Below are positions 42,286 to 51,374 of a stretch of DNA of 64,000 nt, one piece after another. The DNA comes from Myxococcales bacterium (GTDB taxonomy: Bacteria; Myxococcota_A; Polyangia; Polyangiales; Polyangiaceae): the NCBI GenBank assembly GCA_016794345.1, contig JAEUKE010000314.1:1-64000 (forward strand). The letters are read 5' to 3'. The notes beneath the pieces were generated by a model that searched no databases, was not told the DNA's origin, and saw only the letters and a list, made by a program, of their open reading frames with translations. Positions within the stretch are counted from its first letter, which is position 1. The number at the start of each line of letters is the position of its first letter. Made by a program: the position numbers and the translations under genes.

Positions 42286-43394
42286 CCGAGCTGAAGAAGA
42301 CAATCCGCGGCTTCGATCTCCGAGGCGACTTGGCCGTCGTCGATACGCTCCTCTGGCTGGTGCAGATCCCTTCGCTCTACGGCGAGGAAGGGCCGCTCTG
42401 CGACGCGGTCTCGGCTCGGCTCGGCTCGCGCGAGCTCGCGGGGCCCATCCGGCGCTACGGCCACTCCATCGTGGTGCCCGTCACGCGCGGCACGGGCGGC
42501 CCGAAGATCGCGCTCGTCGGTCACCTCGACGTGGTGCGGACCGAGCACGAGGGCGAGCCCCGCATCGAGGGTGACAAGCTCTTCGGGCCCGGCGCGGCCG
42601 ACATGAAGAGCGGCCTCGCCGTGATGATCGATCTGGTCGAGCGGTCGCTCTCAGACTTCGGCAAACACCTGGACCTCACGCTCGTCTTCTACGCGCGCGA
42701 GGAGGGCCCCTTCGCCGAGAACGAGCTCGGCCGCGTGCTGGAGGAGGACCCGGAGCTCAAGGCGGTCGACCTCGCGGTTTGCATGGAGCCGAGCGACAAC
42801 AAGCTGAGCCTCGGCGCCTCCGGATCCATCCACGCGATCGTCCGCTTCCACGGCAAGACGGCGCACAGCGCGCGACCGTGGCAGGGCGAGAACGCGCTGC
42901 ACAAGGCCGGCGCCTTCCTGTCCCAGCTCGGCGAGCTCGTCCCGCGCGAGTCGACGATCGACGGGCTGGTCTATCGGTCCGTCTTCAGCGCGACGATGGG
43001 CCACGGCGGCCGCGGTCGGAACGTCGTGCCCGATCTCTTCGAGATCAACCTGAACCACCGGTTCGCGCCCGACCGCTCGCTGGCCCAGGCCGAAGCGGAC
43101 ATCCTCGAGCTGGTCGCCGGTCGCGCGGAGGTCGTCTGGCACGACCGGAGCCCGGCGGCGCTGCCCTTCGCCAGCCATCCGCTCGTCGTCGCGCTGAAGG
43201 GCTCGGGGGTCGCCGCAGTCGAGCCCAAGCAGGCCTGGACCGACGTGGCGCGCTTCGCGGCAGCGGGGATCGCCGCCGTGAACTTCGGCCCCGGGGACAA
43301 CGCCCAGGCCCACCAGAAGAACGAGTTTACCTCGGTCTCGAAGGTCCTCGCCGGGCGCGAGATCGTGCACCGCTGGCTGACCGGCCTGGGATAG
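42282..43394 (+). CDS. dapE: Succinyl-diaminopimelate desuccinylase
   Basis: A 370-residue M20-family zinc peptidase acting two steps after DapD. Zinc-site motifs: GHLDVV, GPGAADMKSGLAVM, YAREEGPFAENE, and the C-terminal FGPGDNAQAHQKNEF. It resembles the actinobacterial-type DapE. The TTG start at 42282 overlaps the dapD stop (TTGA). The neighbour order ndk-dapD-dapE gives a metabolic unit for diaminopimelate. Confidence 0.93.
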   Translation: MTELKKTIRGFDLRGDLAVVDTLLWLVQIPSLYGEEGPLCDAVSARLGSRELAGPIRRYGHSIVVPVTRGTGGPKIALVGHLDVVRTEHEGEPRIEGDKLFGPGAADMKSGLAVMIDLVERSLSDFGKHLDLTLVFYAREEGPFAENELGRVLEEDPELKAVDLAVCMEPSDNKLSLGASGSIHAIVRFHGKTAHSARPWQGENALHKAGAFLSQLGELVPRESTIDGLVYRSVFSATMGHGGRGRNVVPDLFEINLNHRFAPDRSLAQAEADILELVAGRAEVVWHDRSPAALPFASHPLVVALKGSGVAAVEPKQAWTDVARFAAAGIAAVNFGPGDNAQAHQKNEFTSVSKVLAGREIVHRWLTGLG

Positions 43395-43413
43395 AGTCTC
43401 GACCAGCCAGCCG

Positions 43414-46400
43414 ATGGCCAGTCTGAGCTCTCTCATCGTCCAGAGACAGGTCGCGACGATCGTCGAGGTCGAGCAGGCCATCGCACGACAAGTCATCCAC
43501 GGAGGTGACCTCGTCACGAACCTGCTCGAGGTCGCCCCGCACTGCGAGCACGCGCTCACGCGTGTCTTGAGCGAGAGCCTCGGGTTCCCGAGCATGCCGC
43601 CGGGGCGGCTCCCGGCGCCCAGCTCGGAGGTGCTCGATCTGGTCCCGGTCGAGACGGCGCTCCGTTCGGGGATCTTTCCGCTGCGCGTGGCCGGTCGCTC
43701 GCTCGTCGTGGCGACGAGCGAGCGATTGGCGCCGAGCGTGGAGCACGACCTCGCGTACGCGCTGAAGCTCGACATCACGCCCGTCGGCGCGCCGCTCATC
43801 CGCATCCGCGAAGGGATCGCGGCGCACTACGGCATCCCGCTCGAGCCCCGGCAGCTCCGGCTCGTGCAGCGGCTCGACGGGATCGACGTCACGCGCGCGC
43901 CTTCCCGGCCGCCGCCGCCAGCGCCCGTCGCGGAAATGCCGCCGTCGAACCTGCGGAGCGGTGTGTCCAGCCCGCCCGCTGCCCGCTCGTCGACCCCGGT
44001 CATGAAGCACTCGGGGCAGCTCCCTGCGGTCCGGCCGATCACCGAGGAGCGCGAGACGGATCCCGGGGCACCGCCCGAGGTCGAGGTTCCGCCCGCGCCA
44101 CCGCCGCCGGTCATCCCCGAGGCCTCGGCCGAAGCGTCGCGGTTCGAAGCCGGCCCGGGCGTCGAAGCTCCGCAGGAGGAGGTCACGACGCACGCCACGT
44201 CGATGCCGCCGCGCAGCTCGCCCGCCGCCTCCAGCGAGCCGCCCCCGCCGCCGGCCCGTTCCGACGCGCCGCTCGCCGACGACTCCCCGCGACCGGGCAC
44301 GGTCGTCGATCGTCGCGCGGCGCTTCGCCTCCTCCAGCGCGAGATCGCGGACAAGAAGAAGTCGGCGCGCACCGCGCGTCGCAAGGGCCCCTTCTCCCGG
44401 GTCGACGCCGAGCGCGAGATCGAGAACGCGAAGAGCCCCGAGGACATCCTCGACGCCTTCTTCGGGTTCGGATCACAGTTCTTCGAATATTGCGCCCTGT
44501 TCGTGGTGCACGGGGACGTCGCGGAGGGACGCGACGCGTGGGGCCCCGGCGCCGATCTCGTCCGGGTGATCGGCCTCGGGGTCCCGCTCGATCTGCCCGG
44601 CTCGCTCGCGCGCGTGAGGCAAGAAGGTCGCGTCATCCTCTCGCGCTTCGACGAGGACGATCTCGACCGCGAGCTGCGCAGGGACCTCGGTCGCGCGCGA
44701 CCCAAGTCGGGGCTCGCCGCCGTCATCCCGCTCACCGTGCGAAGCCGGAGCGTCGCGATGCTCGTCGGCGACGACGGAGAAGCCGACGTCACCCTCGCGA
44801 ACCTCGGGGATCTGGTCGGCTTCAGCGCGCTCGCTTCCGCGCAGCTCGAGCGCTTGGCCCTGATGAAGAAGGGCAAGCGGCCGCCCTTCGCGGGCCTGGT
44901 CGCGCCACGCGCGCACACCGCCAACGTGGAGGCCCTCGCCCGCGCGCTCGGCGATCCCGCCGCGGGCGCCGCGGTCACGCCGATGCCGGCCCCGCGCGCG
45001 GCCACGTTCGCCGTTCCCGCCGAGCCGCCCCTCCCATCCCCCCTCCCGCCGCCTCGTCCGACGACGGAGCCGCCCCTCGCTCCGCCTCCTCAGCCTACGC
45101 CGCCTCCTCAGCCCGCTCCGCCTGCCGGCCCCTCGGAGCCTTCGGACGAGATCCCTCCGACAGCGCCTGCGGCGCTGCTCGGCGATCCGGCCTCCGTCCT
45201 CATCCCGGCCGCTGCTCCCGCGCCCCTCGAGGTGCCGCCCTCGATTCAGATCCGCACCGACACGCCGACGACGGGCACGCCGTCCTCGCTCGAGCCCCGT
45301 GTTTCGCCCGGAGCAGCGAGCGTCCACCCGCCGCCTGCCAATCCCGACACGACGAAGCCTTACGACGACCAGGTCCTCGTCCGCCACTCGCCCGACGTGG
45401 CTGCGCCCGACACGCGGCGCGACGAGCCGCGGCGCGACGACACGGTGCTCGGCCTCGGCGAGCTCGAGTCGGGCCCACCTCCGCGAGTGATCATCCACGA
45501 GCCGGATGAGGAGGACGACGACCGGAGCTTCGTGCGCCCCATCCCCCGGGAAGACGACGAGGACGCGAGCGCGCTCCTCGCCGAGCAAGCCGGCGAGTGG
45601 GGCCGCCCCGGCCAGACCCGCGCCCGCGAGGAGCGCTTCGGCACCTACCACATCGTGCCCCGGCCCGCGGACGCGCGCGTCCGGGGGGACGAGCGCGCCG
45701 ACATCGACAAGCTCCTCGAGCGCTCGCTGATGGGCGGGCTCGAAGGGGAGGAGGCGATGAGCGAGCTCTTCACCATCGCGGAGCACACCTTCGCCAAGCT
45801 CGTCGATCGCTTCCCCGGCCCGCTGAGCGTCGATCGGTTCAAGGCGCGTGAGAACATCCCGCCCGCTTCGGAGTGTGGCCCCCTGCTGAAGATCCTCGTC
45901 ACCTCGCGGCGCCACACGCTGCCGTTCATGACCGTCCGGAGCGCGTCGCCCGAGGTCGAGCAGCGGTTCTGGGCGACACACGTCCTCGGAGAGCTGCTGT
46001 TCCCGGAGTCGTCGAACGCGGTGTTGCCGCGGCTCTTCGACGATGACGTCTCTGTCAGACGCGTCGCGCGCCGGGCCGCTCAGGCGCTCGTCTCGGCCGG
46101 CGCCCCGGGGGAGCCCATCAAGCGTAGCCTCGAGAACACGCTCAACAACGTCGACGAGCCGATGCACCGCCGCATCTTGGCGATCGAGGCGCTCGCGGAC
46201 ATCCGGGTCCCCGCCGTGGTGCCGGTGCTCATCTCCGCGCTCGCCGACCCTTCGGACGCCATCGTGGAGGGCGGGCGGACGGCGCTCATCGTCGTCACGC
46301 GCCAGGACTTGGGACGCATCGCCGACGTGTGGCGCCACTGGTGGGACGCGCACCAGCACGAGCACCGAATCGAGTGGCTCATCCACGCCCTCACCCACGA

Positions 46401-46557
46401 GAGCTCCAGCATCCGCAGGGCCGCCGGAGACGAGCTCAAGCTCATCACACGCGAGTACTTCGGCTACTACGACGACCTGCCCCCTCGCGAGCGCGAGCGC
46501 GCGCAGGAGCGTTACCTCGCCTGGTGGCGCGACGAGGGGCGCTACAAGTTCCGGTAG
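43414..46557 (+). CDS. MshEN (GspE N-terminal-like)/GAF-like/HEAT-repeat protein
   Basis: A 1047-residue protein lacking signal and membrane segments. Residues about 1-150 match the MshEN/T2SSE-N domain (LSESLGFPSM, PVETALRSGIFPLRVAGRSLVVATS), which in GspE and MshE binds partners or cyclic di-GMP. A first Pro-rich linker (about 160-290), a GAF-like region (about 335-490), a second long Pro-rich linker (about 510-770) and a C-terminal HEAT-repeat array (about 840-1000, with repeated AVxxL, PVLISALADPSDAIVEGG) follow. No ATPase is present. It may be a signalling adaptor of surface motility or secretion. It follows dapE by 19 bases but need not share function. Confidence 0.82.
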   Translation: MASLSSLIVQRQVATIVEVEQAIARQVIHGGDLVTNLLEVAPHCEHALTRVLSESLGFPSMPPGRLPAPSSEVLDLVPVETALRSGIFPLRVAGRSLVVATSERLAPSVEHDLAYALKLDITPVGAPLIRIREGIAAHYGIPLEPRQLRLVQRLDGIDVTRAPSRPPPPAPVAEMPPSNLRSGVSSPPAARSSTPVMKHSGQLPAVRPITEERETDPGAPPEVEVPPAPPPPVIPEASAEASRFEAGPGVEAPQEEVTTHATSMPPRSSPAASSEPPPPPARSDAPLADDSPRPGTVVDRRAALRLLQREIADKKKSARTARRKGPFSRVDAEREIENAKSPEDILDAFFGFGSQFFEYCALFVVHGDVAEGRDAWGPGADLVRVIGLGVPLDLPGSLARVRQEGRVILSRFDEDDLDRELRRDLGRARPKSGLAAVIPLTVRSRSVAMLVGDDGEADVTLANLGDLVGFSALASAQLERLALMKKGKRPPFAGLVAPRAHTANVEALARALGDPAAGAAVTPMPAPRAATFAVPAEPPLPSPLPPPRPTTEPPLAPPPQPTPPPQPAPPAGPSEPSDEIPPTAPAALLGDPASVLIPAAAPAPLEVPPSIQIRTDTPTTGTPSSLEPRVSPGAASVHPPPANPDTTKPYDDQVLVRHSPDVAAPDTRRDEPRRDDTVLGLGELESGPPPRVIIHEPDEEDDDRSFVRPIPREDDEDASALLAEQAGEWGRPGQTRAREERFGTYHIVPRPADARVRGDERADIDKLLERSLMGGLEGEEAMSELFTIAEHTFAKLVDRFPGPLSVDRFKARENIPPASECGPLLKILVTSRRHTLPFMTVRSASPEVEQRFWATHVLGELLFPESSNAVLPRLFDDDVSVRRVARRAAQALVSAGAPGEPIKRSLENTLNNVDEPMHRRILAIEALADIRVPAVVPVLISALADPSDAIVEGGRTALIVVTRQDLGRIADVWRHWWDAHQHEHRIEWLIHALTHESSSIRRAAGDELKLITREYFGYYDDLPPRERERAQERYLAWWRDEGRYKFR

Positions 46558-46639
46558 CGTGGCGCGGGCGGACCGATGAAGGCGGCTCCCGCCGACGAAC
46601 GGCCAGCGGAAGCCCTTCCCCTCGCTCTTCGAACGTCGG

Positions 46640-48166
46640 TCAGCGGCACATGGCGGTGACGTCGGCGCAGCAATCCCCGAAGGTATCGCAGAGGGTGTCG
46701 CAGAAGCACGTCCCAGAGGCGGCGGCGCCGCCGCAGCTGCCTTGGCAAGTCGCCATGGTGGCATTGACCCGGCAGACCTCGAAGCTGACGTTGTCGCAGT
46801 AGCTGCCGCTGCAAGCGGCCCGTCGAACGAAGCGGTTGCCTGTGTCGAAGAACGCTCCGCTCTCTTCGGAGAATGCGGCCGTCGTCGTGCAGGCCGTCAC
46901 CGTTCCCACGTTGGCGCACCGCAACTGGAGGTTGTCACAGTAATTGCCGCTGCAGGTGAGGCCCACGACGACCTGGTTGCCCGAGCAACCGCGGAGGCCA
47001 GGTTGCTCCTCAGAGAAGGCCGGTGTGAGCGAGGTCGCGCCCGTGCCACCAGGGACCGGCTCGCAGAGCAACCTGACGTCGTCGCAATACGATCCGAGAC
47101 ACTCGAATCCCACCACGGCTTGGTTCGCAGGACAGACGCTCTCGGGGGCACCGTCGGTCGTCCACGTCTGCCAAGCGAACTTGCGACCGGCCTCCGCAGC
47201 TTCGAGCAGCCCATTGCCGCTGCGATCGGCCTGCTGCATCCATTTCCAGACCTCCCCGCTGGAGTTATACGTGCCTCCAGTATGAGCCCAACGGCTGTTT
47301 ACGCCGACCACGGAGCCAGTCAGTCGACTGAAGATTGGGCCGCCCGACGAGCCGGTCAGGTTGTCGCAGTTGCTGTTGAAGCCACGCCGGAGTGTGGAGC
47401 TCAACGTCCACGTCGAGCTCGCGTTGTTCACCTCGCAGTTCTTGATCCGCGTGTCCTGTGTCTGCCCGAGCCCGCCAGGTGACATCAGCCGGTAGAGACC
47501 TCCAAAGCCATCCGGTCCGGAGCAAGTGCCACCCCCGTTCTTCGCGAACGCGGCGCCGGGGATTCCTACCGTATTGCAGCCGGTCGACCAATCGTCGCAG
47601 CGGCAGTTGTAGCTGATGCCGAAGAGGTCGTCGCCCCATGCCGGTGCGTTGCGCGACACCCGCAATGGCGTGACCACGTCGCCAGGTACGCGGCCGAGTT
47701 CATCCCGGCTACACCGCAGCGAAACCGTGTCGGCGGCGGGGTCGACCTGAATGGGGCCGCTGCAGCTGAACGATGCAGGCGTGGCGGTGTCGTCGAGGAA
47801 CGTCGCGGTGGTCGAGATCGACGTGGGGAGCACGCCGGCCGCATTGCGGAAGCAATGGTCTGCGGTCAGGATATGCTCGCGCGACACGAGATAGGCGTTG
47901 CATCCTGGGATGTTGGCGACCGCGTTGGCCGCGGTGACGGCGTTGCGGACGTCACCCGCTGCAAAGAGGTTGTAGATCGGATCATTGGTCCGTGTGTGGA
48001 ACCCGATCCAGTCCCAGTCCTCCGAGTTTTCGATGATCTCGGAGGCAGCCTCTCCGGCTTCTCCATCCTCCTCGGTGTCGAGGTCATCGACGCAAGCAAG
48101 GCCGCCGGCGAACGATAGCGCCAGAAGGCCCCATCGGCTGAAATGGAACACGTGAACAGCTCGCAT
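46640..48166 (-). CDS. Trypsin-like serine protease lipoprotein with EF-hand, Cys-rich and somatomedin-B-like modules
   Basis: A 508-residue lipoprotein (Cys25 after SFAGGLA). The protease domain has the catalytic triad in LTADHC (His), DTVSLRC (Asp) and GSSGGP (Ser). After it comes an EF-hand-like loop DRSGNGLLEAAE, then three copies of a Cys-rich unit with the pattern C-x-G-x-Y-C-D-x3 (ECLGSYCDD, TCSGNYCDN, ACSGSYCDN), and finally eight cysteines spaced like a somatomedin B domain, including CFCDTLC and GDCCADV. ATG 48166 was chosen since the signal begins there and AAGG lies 8 bases upstream. Codon choice is visibly less GC-rich than in neighbours, hinting at transfer. A surface protease of predation type is plausible. 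Confidence 0.85.
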   Translation of the reverse strand: MRAVHVFHFSRWGLLALSFAGGLACVDDLDTEEDGEAGEAASEIIENSEDWDWIGFHTRTNDPIYNLFAAGDVRNAVTAANAVANIPGCNAYLVSREHILTADHCFRNAAGVLPTSISTTATFLDDTATPASFSCSGPIQVDPAADTVSLRCSRDELGRVPGDVVTPLRVSRNAPAWGDDLFGISYNCRCDDWSTGCNTVGIPGAAFAKNGGGTCSGPDGFGGLYRLMSPGGLGQTQDTRIKNCEVNNASSTWTLSSTLRRGFNSNCDNLTGSSGGPIFSRLTGSVVGVNSRWAHTGGTYNSSGEVWKWMQQADRSGNGLLEAAEAGRKFAWQTWTTDGAPESVCPANQAVVGFECLGSYCDDVRLLCEPVPGGTGATSLTPAFSEEQPGLRGCSGNQVVVGLTCSGNYCDNLQLRCANVGTVTACTTTAAFSEESGAFFDTGNRFVRRAACSGSYCDNVSFEVCRVNATMATCQGSCGGAAASGTCFCDTLCDTFGDCCADVTAMCR

Positions 48167-48304
48167 GTTCGTTGCCTTTCCCCTCGGAAGTTGACCACCC
48201 CCTGCGGCATTCAACCCTTGGTTCCCCTGGCCGTCAACGCTGTAGTCCGGGGTTGGGCTCGACCCGCACGATGTGTCCTTCGTGTCGCCTCGGCGCCCTC
48301 GAAA

Positions 48305-48340
48305 TGACGAAACCCCCCGGCCGCTCTCGCGACCAGGGGG
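48305..48340 (-). terminator. Intrinsic terminator downstream of the triple-DsbA gene
   Basis: On the minus strand a 12-base-pair stem (48340-48329 with 48324-48313, two G-U pairs) with a GAGA tetraloop is followed by TTTCG and lies 25 bases after the stop of the 48365-50509 gene. This is the clearest Rho-independent terminator in the window. Confidence 0.75.
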
Positions 48341-48364
48341 CGTTCGTCACTCTCTCGGAGAGCG

Positions 48365-50509
48365 TTACTGCCGGGGCGCAGGAGCGGGCGCGCCGCCGCC
48401 CGGAGCCGCCGGCTTCTTCGCGTCACCCTTGCCCTCGCCGGCCTTGGCGAGCGCGAGGTTGATCGTGCGCTTGAACTTGCCGTAGTTCGCCGCGCCGCTG
48501 AAGAAGTAGCCGTCGAGCTTGTCGCCGTTCTTCGCGAACGTCACGACGAACGACGGCGTGCCGGTGATGCCCGCAGCCTCGCCGGCCTTGGACTCGGCGT
48601 CGACGACGGCCTTGTGGGTGTTCTTGTCGAGCGCCTCCTTCAGCTTGCCCATGTCGAGGCCCTGCTGCTCGGCGATCTTCTCGAGGCCGGTGCGCACGAG
48701 CGCGTCCGGCTGGCCCTGCGCGTTGAAGAGCGCGTCGTGGAAGGCCCAGAAGCCCTTCATGCCCTTCTGCGCGAGCGCCTCGCGCGCGGCCTCGGACGCG
48801 AGCGGAGCGTTCTTGTGCATCGGGAGCGGCTTGTCGCGCCAGATGATCTTGATCTTGTCGCCGAAGTCCTTCTCGACGCTCGCGAGCGTCGGCTCGACGC
48901 GCTTGCAATACGGGCACTCGAAGTCGCTGAAGATGTGAAACTCCACCTTCGCCTTCTCGTTGCCCTTCCACGGGGAGCCCGCGGGGGCCGGGTCGACCGA
49001 CTTGGTCTCCGGCGGCGGGGGCTCCTTCGCGGACTTCATGATCTCGGCGTAGACGTCCGCCTTCTTGGTCCCCTTCGAGACGAGCTCCTCCGCCTTCTTG
49101 AGCTCCTCGTCGATGACCTCCTTGAACTTCTCGACCGGCTGCGCGCCGACGAGGCGGCGGCCGTTGATGAAGAAGTGGGGCGTGCCCGAGGCCTCGACGT
49201 CGTCGGCGGCCTCCGAGTCGGCGTCGATGACGGCCTGGTACTTCTTGGCCGCGTCGGTCGGCTCGAACGCCGGCGTCGCCGGGTCCGCGTCCTTCACCAC
49301 GGCCTTCACCTTCTCCGCGTCGAGCCCGAGCTCGCCCGCGATCTTCACCAGGTCCTCCTCGAGGGCCGTGAAGATCTTGGCCGGGTCCTTCTCGCGCCCC
49401 GCGATCTCCGCGCGCTTCTTGAAGAGCGCGTCGTGTGCGTCCCAGAATGCCTTGTCACCCTTCTGCGCCTGCGCCTCCATCGTGAGGTAGCTCATGGCCG
49501 CCGCGCGACGGTGGAAGGGCAGGGGGCGGTGCTTCCAGACGAGGCGGACCTTGCCCTCGTAGGTCTTCATGACCTCGGCGAGCGTCGGCTCCACCTTCTC
49601 GCAGTAAGGGCACTCGAAGTCGCTGAACTCGACGATGGTGACGAGCGCGTCGGCCGCGCCCTTCGCGGGCGACTCACCGACGGCGATCTTCCAGACAGTC
49701 TTGTCGTCTTCCTTCGCGCCCTTCGCCTCGGGCTTGGCGTCCGCCGACGCCGAGGGTGCCGGGGCGTTCCCGCGGTTCACCTTCGTGCGCTCGACGTAGA
49801 CCTTGTCGGCCGGCGTCTTGGCGGCGATGAGCTTCTCCGCCTCGGCGAGCTCCTTGTCGATGATCTCCTCGAACTTGTTCTGAGGCTGCGCGCCCGAGAG
49901 GAAGATGCCGTTGATGAACGAGGCGGGCGTGCCGCGGACGCCCACGGCCTTGCCGGCCGCGAGGTCCTCGGCGACCTTGGCCGCGAACTCCTTCTTGTTG
50001 AAGGAGTCGAGGAACTTCTGCTTGTCGACGCCGGCGTCGGCCGCCCACGTGACGAAGTTGTCGGTCGTCAGCGCCTTCTGGTTCTCGAAGGCCGTCTTGT
50101 GGAACTTCCAGAACGCGTCGTTGCCGCCGAGCTTGAAGACCGTGTTGGCGGCCTCCGAGGCGGGCGTCGCGTTCTTGTGGAAGGGCAGGGGGTTGTTCTT
50201 CCAGATGATGCGGATCTTCTGGGGACCGTATTTCTCCTTCAGCGCGTCGAAGGTCTTCTCGACCTTGCTGCAGAAGGGGCACTCGTAATCGCTGTAGAGG
50301 ACGATCGTCACCGGGGCCGACCGCGACCCCCACATCGGGTCGTTCGAGGTGACCGGCACGGCAGCGGCGCTGTCGTCCCAGGTCGCGGGGTTCTGGACCT
50401 CGGCCGTGGCCGTCGCCGAGCTCGGCGCGCCGCGTTCGATGCCCCACATCAGCAACATGCCCGCCAGGAAGGAGAGCAGGAAGCCGACTACGGCAGTTCC
50501 TTTGTTCAT
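48365..50509 (-). CDS. Membrane-anchored protein with three tandem DsbA-like domains
   Basis: A 714-residue protein with one N-terminal membrane anchor (about 6-24) and three consecutive thioredoxin_4/DsbA-like domains of about 200 residues each, with active sites CPFC (77-80), CPYC (near 299) and CPYC (near 531). Each has the same context, SD(Y/F)ECP(F/Y)C followed by a K-rich helix and LPFHKNA or LPMHKNA, so they come from internal duplication. Lys/Ala/Pro-rich linkers separate them. Expected to sit on the periplasmic side and to make or isomerise disulfides. The Shine-Dalgarno GGAG precedes the ATG; a strong palindrome lies upstream. No other gene shares its transcript. Confidence 0.92.
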   Translation of the reverse strand: MNKGTAVVGFLLSFLAGMLLMWGIERGAPSSATATAEVQNPATWDDSAAAVPVTSNDPMWGSRSAPVTIVLYSDYECPFCSKVEKTFDALKEKYGPQKIRIIWKNNPLPFHKNATPASEAANTVFKLGGNDAFWKFHKTAFENQKALTTDNFVTWAADAGVDKQKFLDSFNKKEFAAKVAEDLAAGKAVGVRGTPASFINGIFLSGAQPQNKFEEIIDKELAEAEKLIAAKTPADKVYVERTKVNRGNAPAPSASADAKPEAKGAKEDDKTVWKIAVGESPAKGAADALVTIVEFSDFECPYCEKVEPTLAEVMKTYEGKVRLVWKHRPLPFHRRAAAMSYLTMEAQAQKGDKAFWDAHDALFKKRAEIAGREKDPAKIFTALEEDLVKIAGELGLDAEKVKAVVKDADPATPAFEPTDAAKKYQAVIDADSEAADDVEASGTPHFFINGRRLVGAQPVEKFKEVIDEELKKAEELVSKGTKKADVYAEIMKSAKEPPPPETKSVDPAPAGSPWKGNEKAKVEFHIFSDFECPYCKRVEPTLASVEKDFGDKIKIIWRDKPLPMHKNAPLASEAAREALAQKGMKGFWAFHDALFNAQGQPDALVRTGLEKIAEQQGLDMGKLKEALDKNTHKAVVDAESKAGEAAGITGTPSFVVTFAKNGDKLDGYFFSGAANYGKFKRTINLALAKAGEGKGDAKKPAAPGGGAPAPAPRQ

Positions 50510-50536
50510 GTCATCTCCGTCATTCTCTCGAGCGCT

Positions 50537-50552
50537 CTCTCGCGCGCGAGAG
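50537..50552. promoter_or_regulatory. 16-base perfect palindrome upstream of triple-DsbA gene
   Basis: CTCTCGCG joined directly to CGCGAGAG, 28 bases upstream of the 50509 start. A second inverted repeat (GCGACG-AAAA-CGTCGC, 50560-50575) sits next to it. Either may be a repressor site or an mRNA leader hairpin. Promoter elements were not identified. Confidence 0.4.
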
Positions 50553-50709
50553 GGTTGTCGCGACGAAAACGTCGCACGTCATCGCCCGGGCCGAGGCCCG
50601 GACAAACCTGTCGAGGGGGCGCCTGCGTGCGGCGAGGTCGAGGGCTCGAGGGGGACTCGCCCGCTCGAGACAAACGAGTCCTCGCGTCGGCCGCGGCGCG
50701 CGGCCGAGC

Positions 50710-51225
50710 TTACGCGCGCTCGGCGGGTGGGCGCTCGAGCTGCGTCTCCACGCCCTCGGCGGCCCGCACGAGGTAGGGGATGTCCGAGAGGACGAGCAGC
50801 TCGGAGAACGAGGGGGCGACCGCGAGCATTGGCAAGGTTGCGGGCTCGGCGGGCTCGGCACCGCTCAGGGACGTTGTCGCGTCGCGCTCCGACCCGGACC
50901 GCCGGGCCGTGCGGAGCACGACGTCGAGCGGGCACTTCTTGGTGCCCTCGATCTTGTCGGGGCCGATGGGGAGCGACGGAGGCGGCGCCACGCGGGCCGA
51001 GCCGTCCTCGGCGCAGACGCCCGGCGGGAGGAGATCGTCGAACTCGAGAAAGCCGGGGCAGACGACCGAGACCGGCTCCGAGCAGGCGTCCTCCGCCTCG
51101 GCTTCGGAGAAAAGCGGCTCCTCGAACGCCAAGGCTCGGCTCGGCACGAGCGCGTGCACCGCGGCAAACGCCACGAGAACGAAGGCGAACCAGGCGAAGC
51201 GGGCGATGACGACACGTATCGGCAT
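50710..51225 (-). CDS. Hypothetical secreted or membrane-anchored protein
   Basis: A 171-residue protein with an N-terminal hydrophobic segment (residues about 7-27) ending in ALA, so a signal peptide or anchor. The rest has three cysteines (DACSE, VVCPGF, KKCPLD) plus a distal Pro/Glu-rich tail. No family recognised. The ATG at 51225 was preferred to the longer frame starting at 51345 because the signal begins there. It is divergent from the double-kinase gene. Confidence 0.6.
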   Translation of the reverse strand: MPIRVVIARFAWFAFVLVAFAAVHALVPSRALAFEEPLFSEAEAEDACSEPVSVVCPGFLEFDDLLPPGVCAEDGSARVAPPPSLPIGPDKIEGTKKCPLDVVLRTARRSGSERDATTSLSGAEPAEPATLPMLAVAPSFSELLVLSDIPYLVRAAEGVETQLERPPAERA

Positions 51226-51336
51226 CCGCGTCCTTGCGTATACCCCCTCGCTCTCCCACGAGCAACGCACGCCGGCGTCCTCGCTCCGGGCCTCGCCTCG
51301 GGCGCCGGGGCTGGGCCCACCGCAGCCCGGGAAAAC

Positions 51337-51352
51337 TTGGCCCACCTTGTGC
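51337..51352 (+). promoter_or_regulatory. Candidate sigma-54 promoter of double-kinase gene
   Basis: TTGGCCCACCTTGTGC carries the GG and GC dinucleotides with the 10-base spacing required for -24/-12 elements and lies 22 bases before the ATG at 51375. It matches roughly 10 of 13 consensus positions. The short leader lowers confidence. Confidence 0.35.
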
Positions 51353-51374
51353 CACCACCGTACGGAAAATCGCT

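Noticed and set aside
44473..46764. 763-codon leftward frame opposite the MshEN/HEAT gene
   Set aside because: Composition is Arg/Val/Glu shadow; the plus strand carries recognisable repeats.
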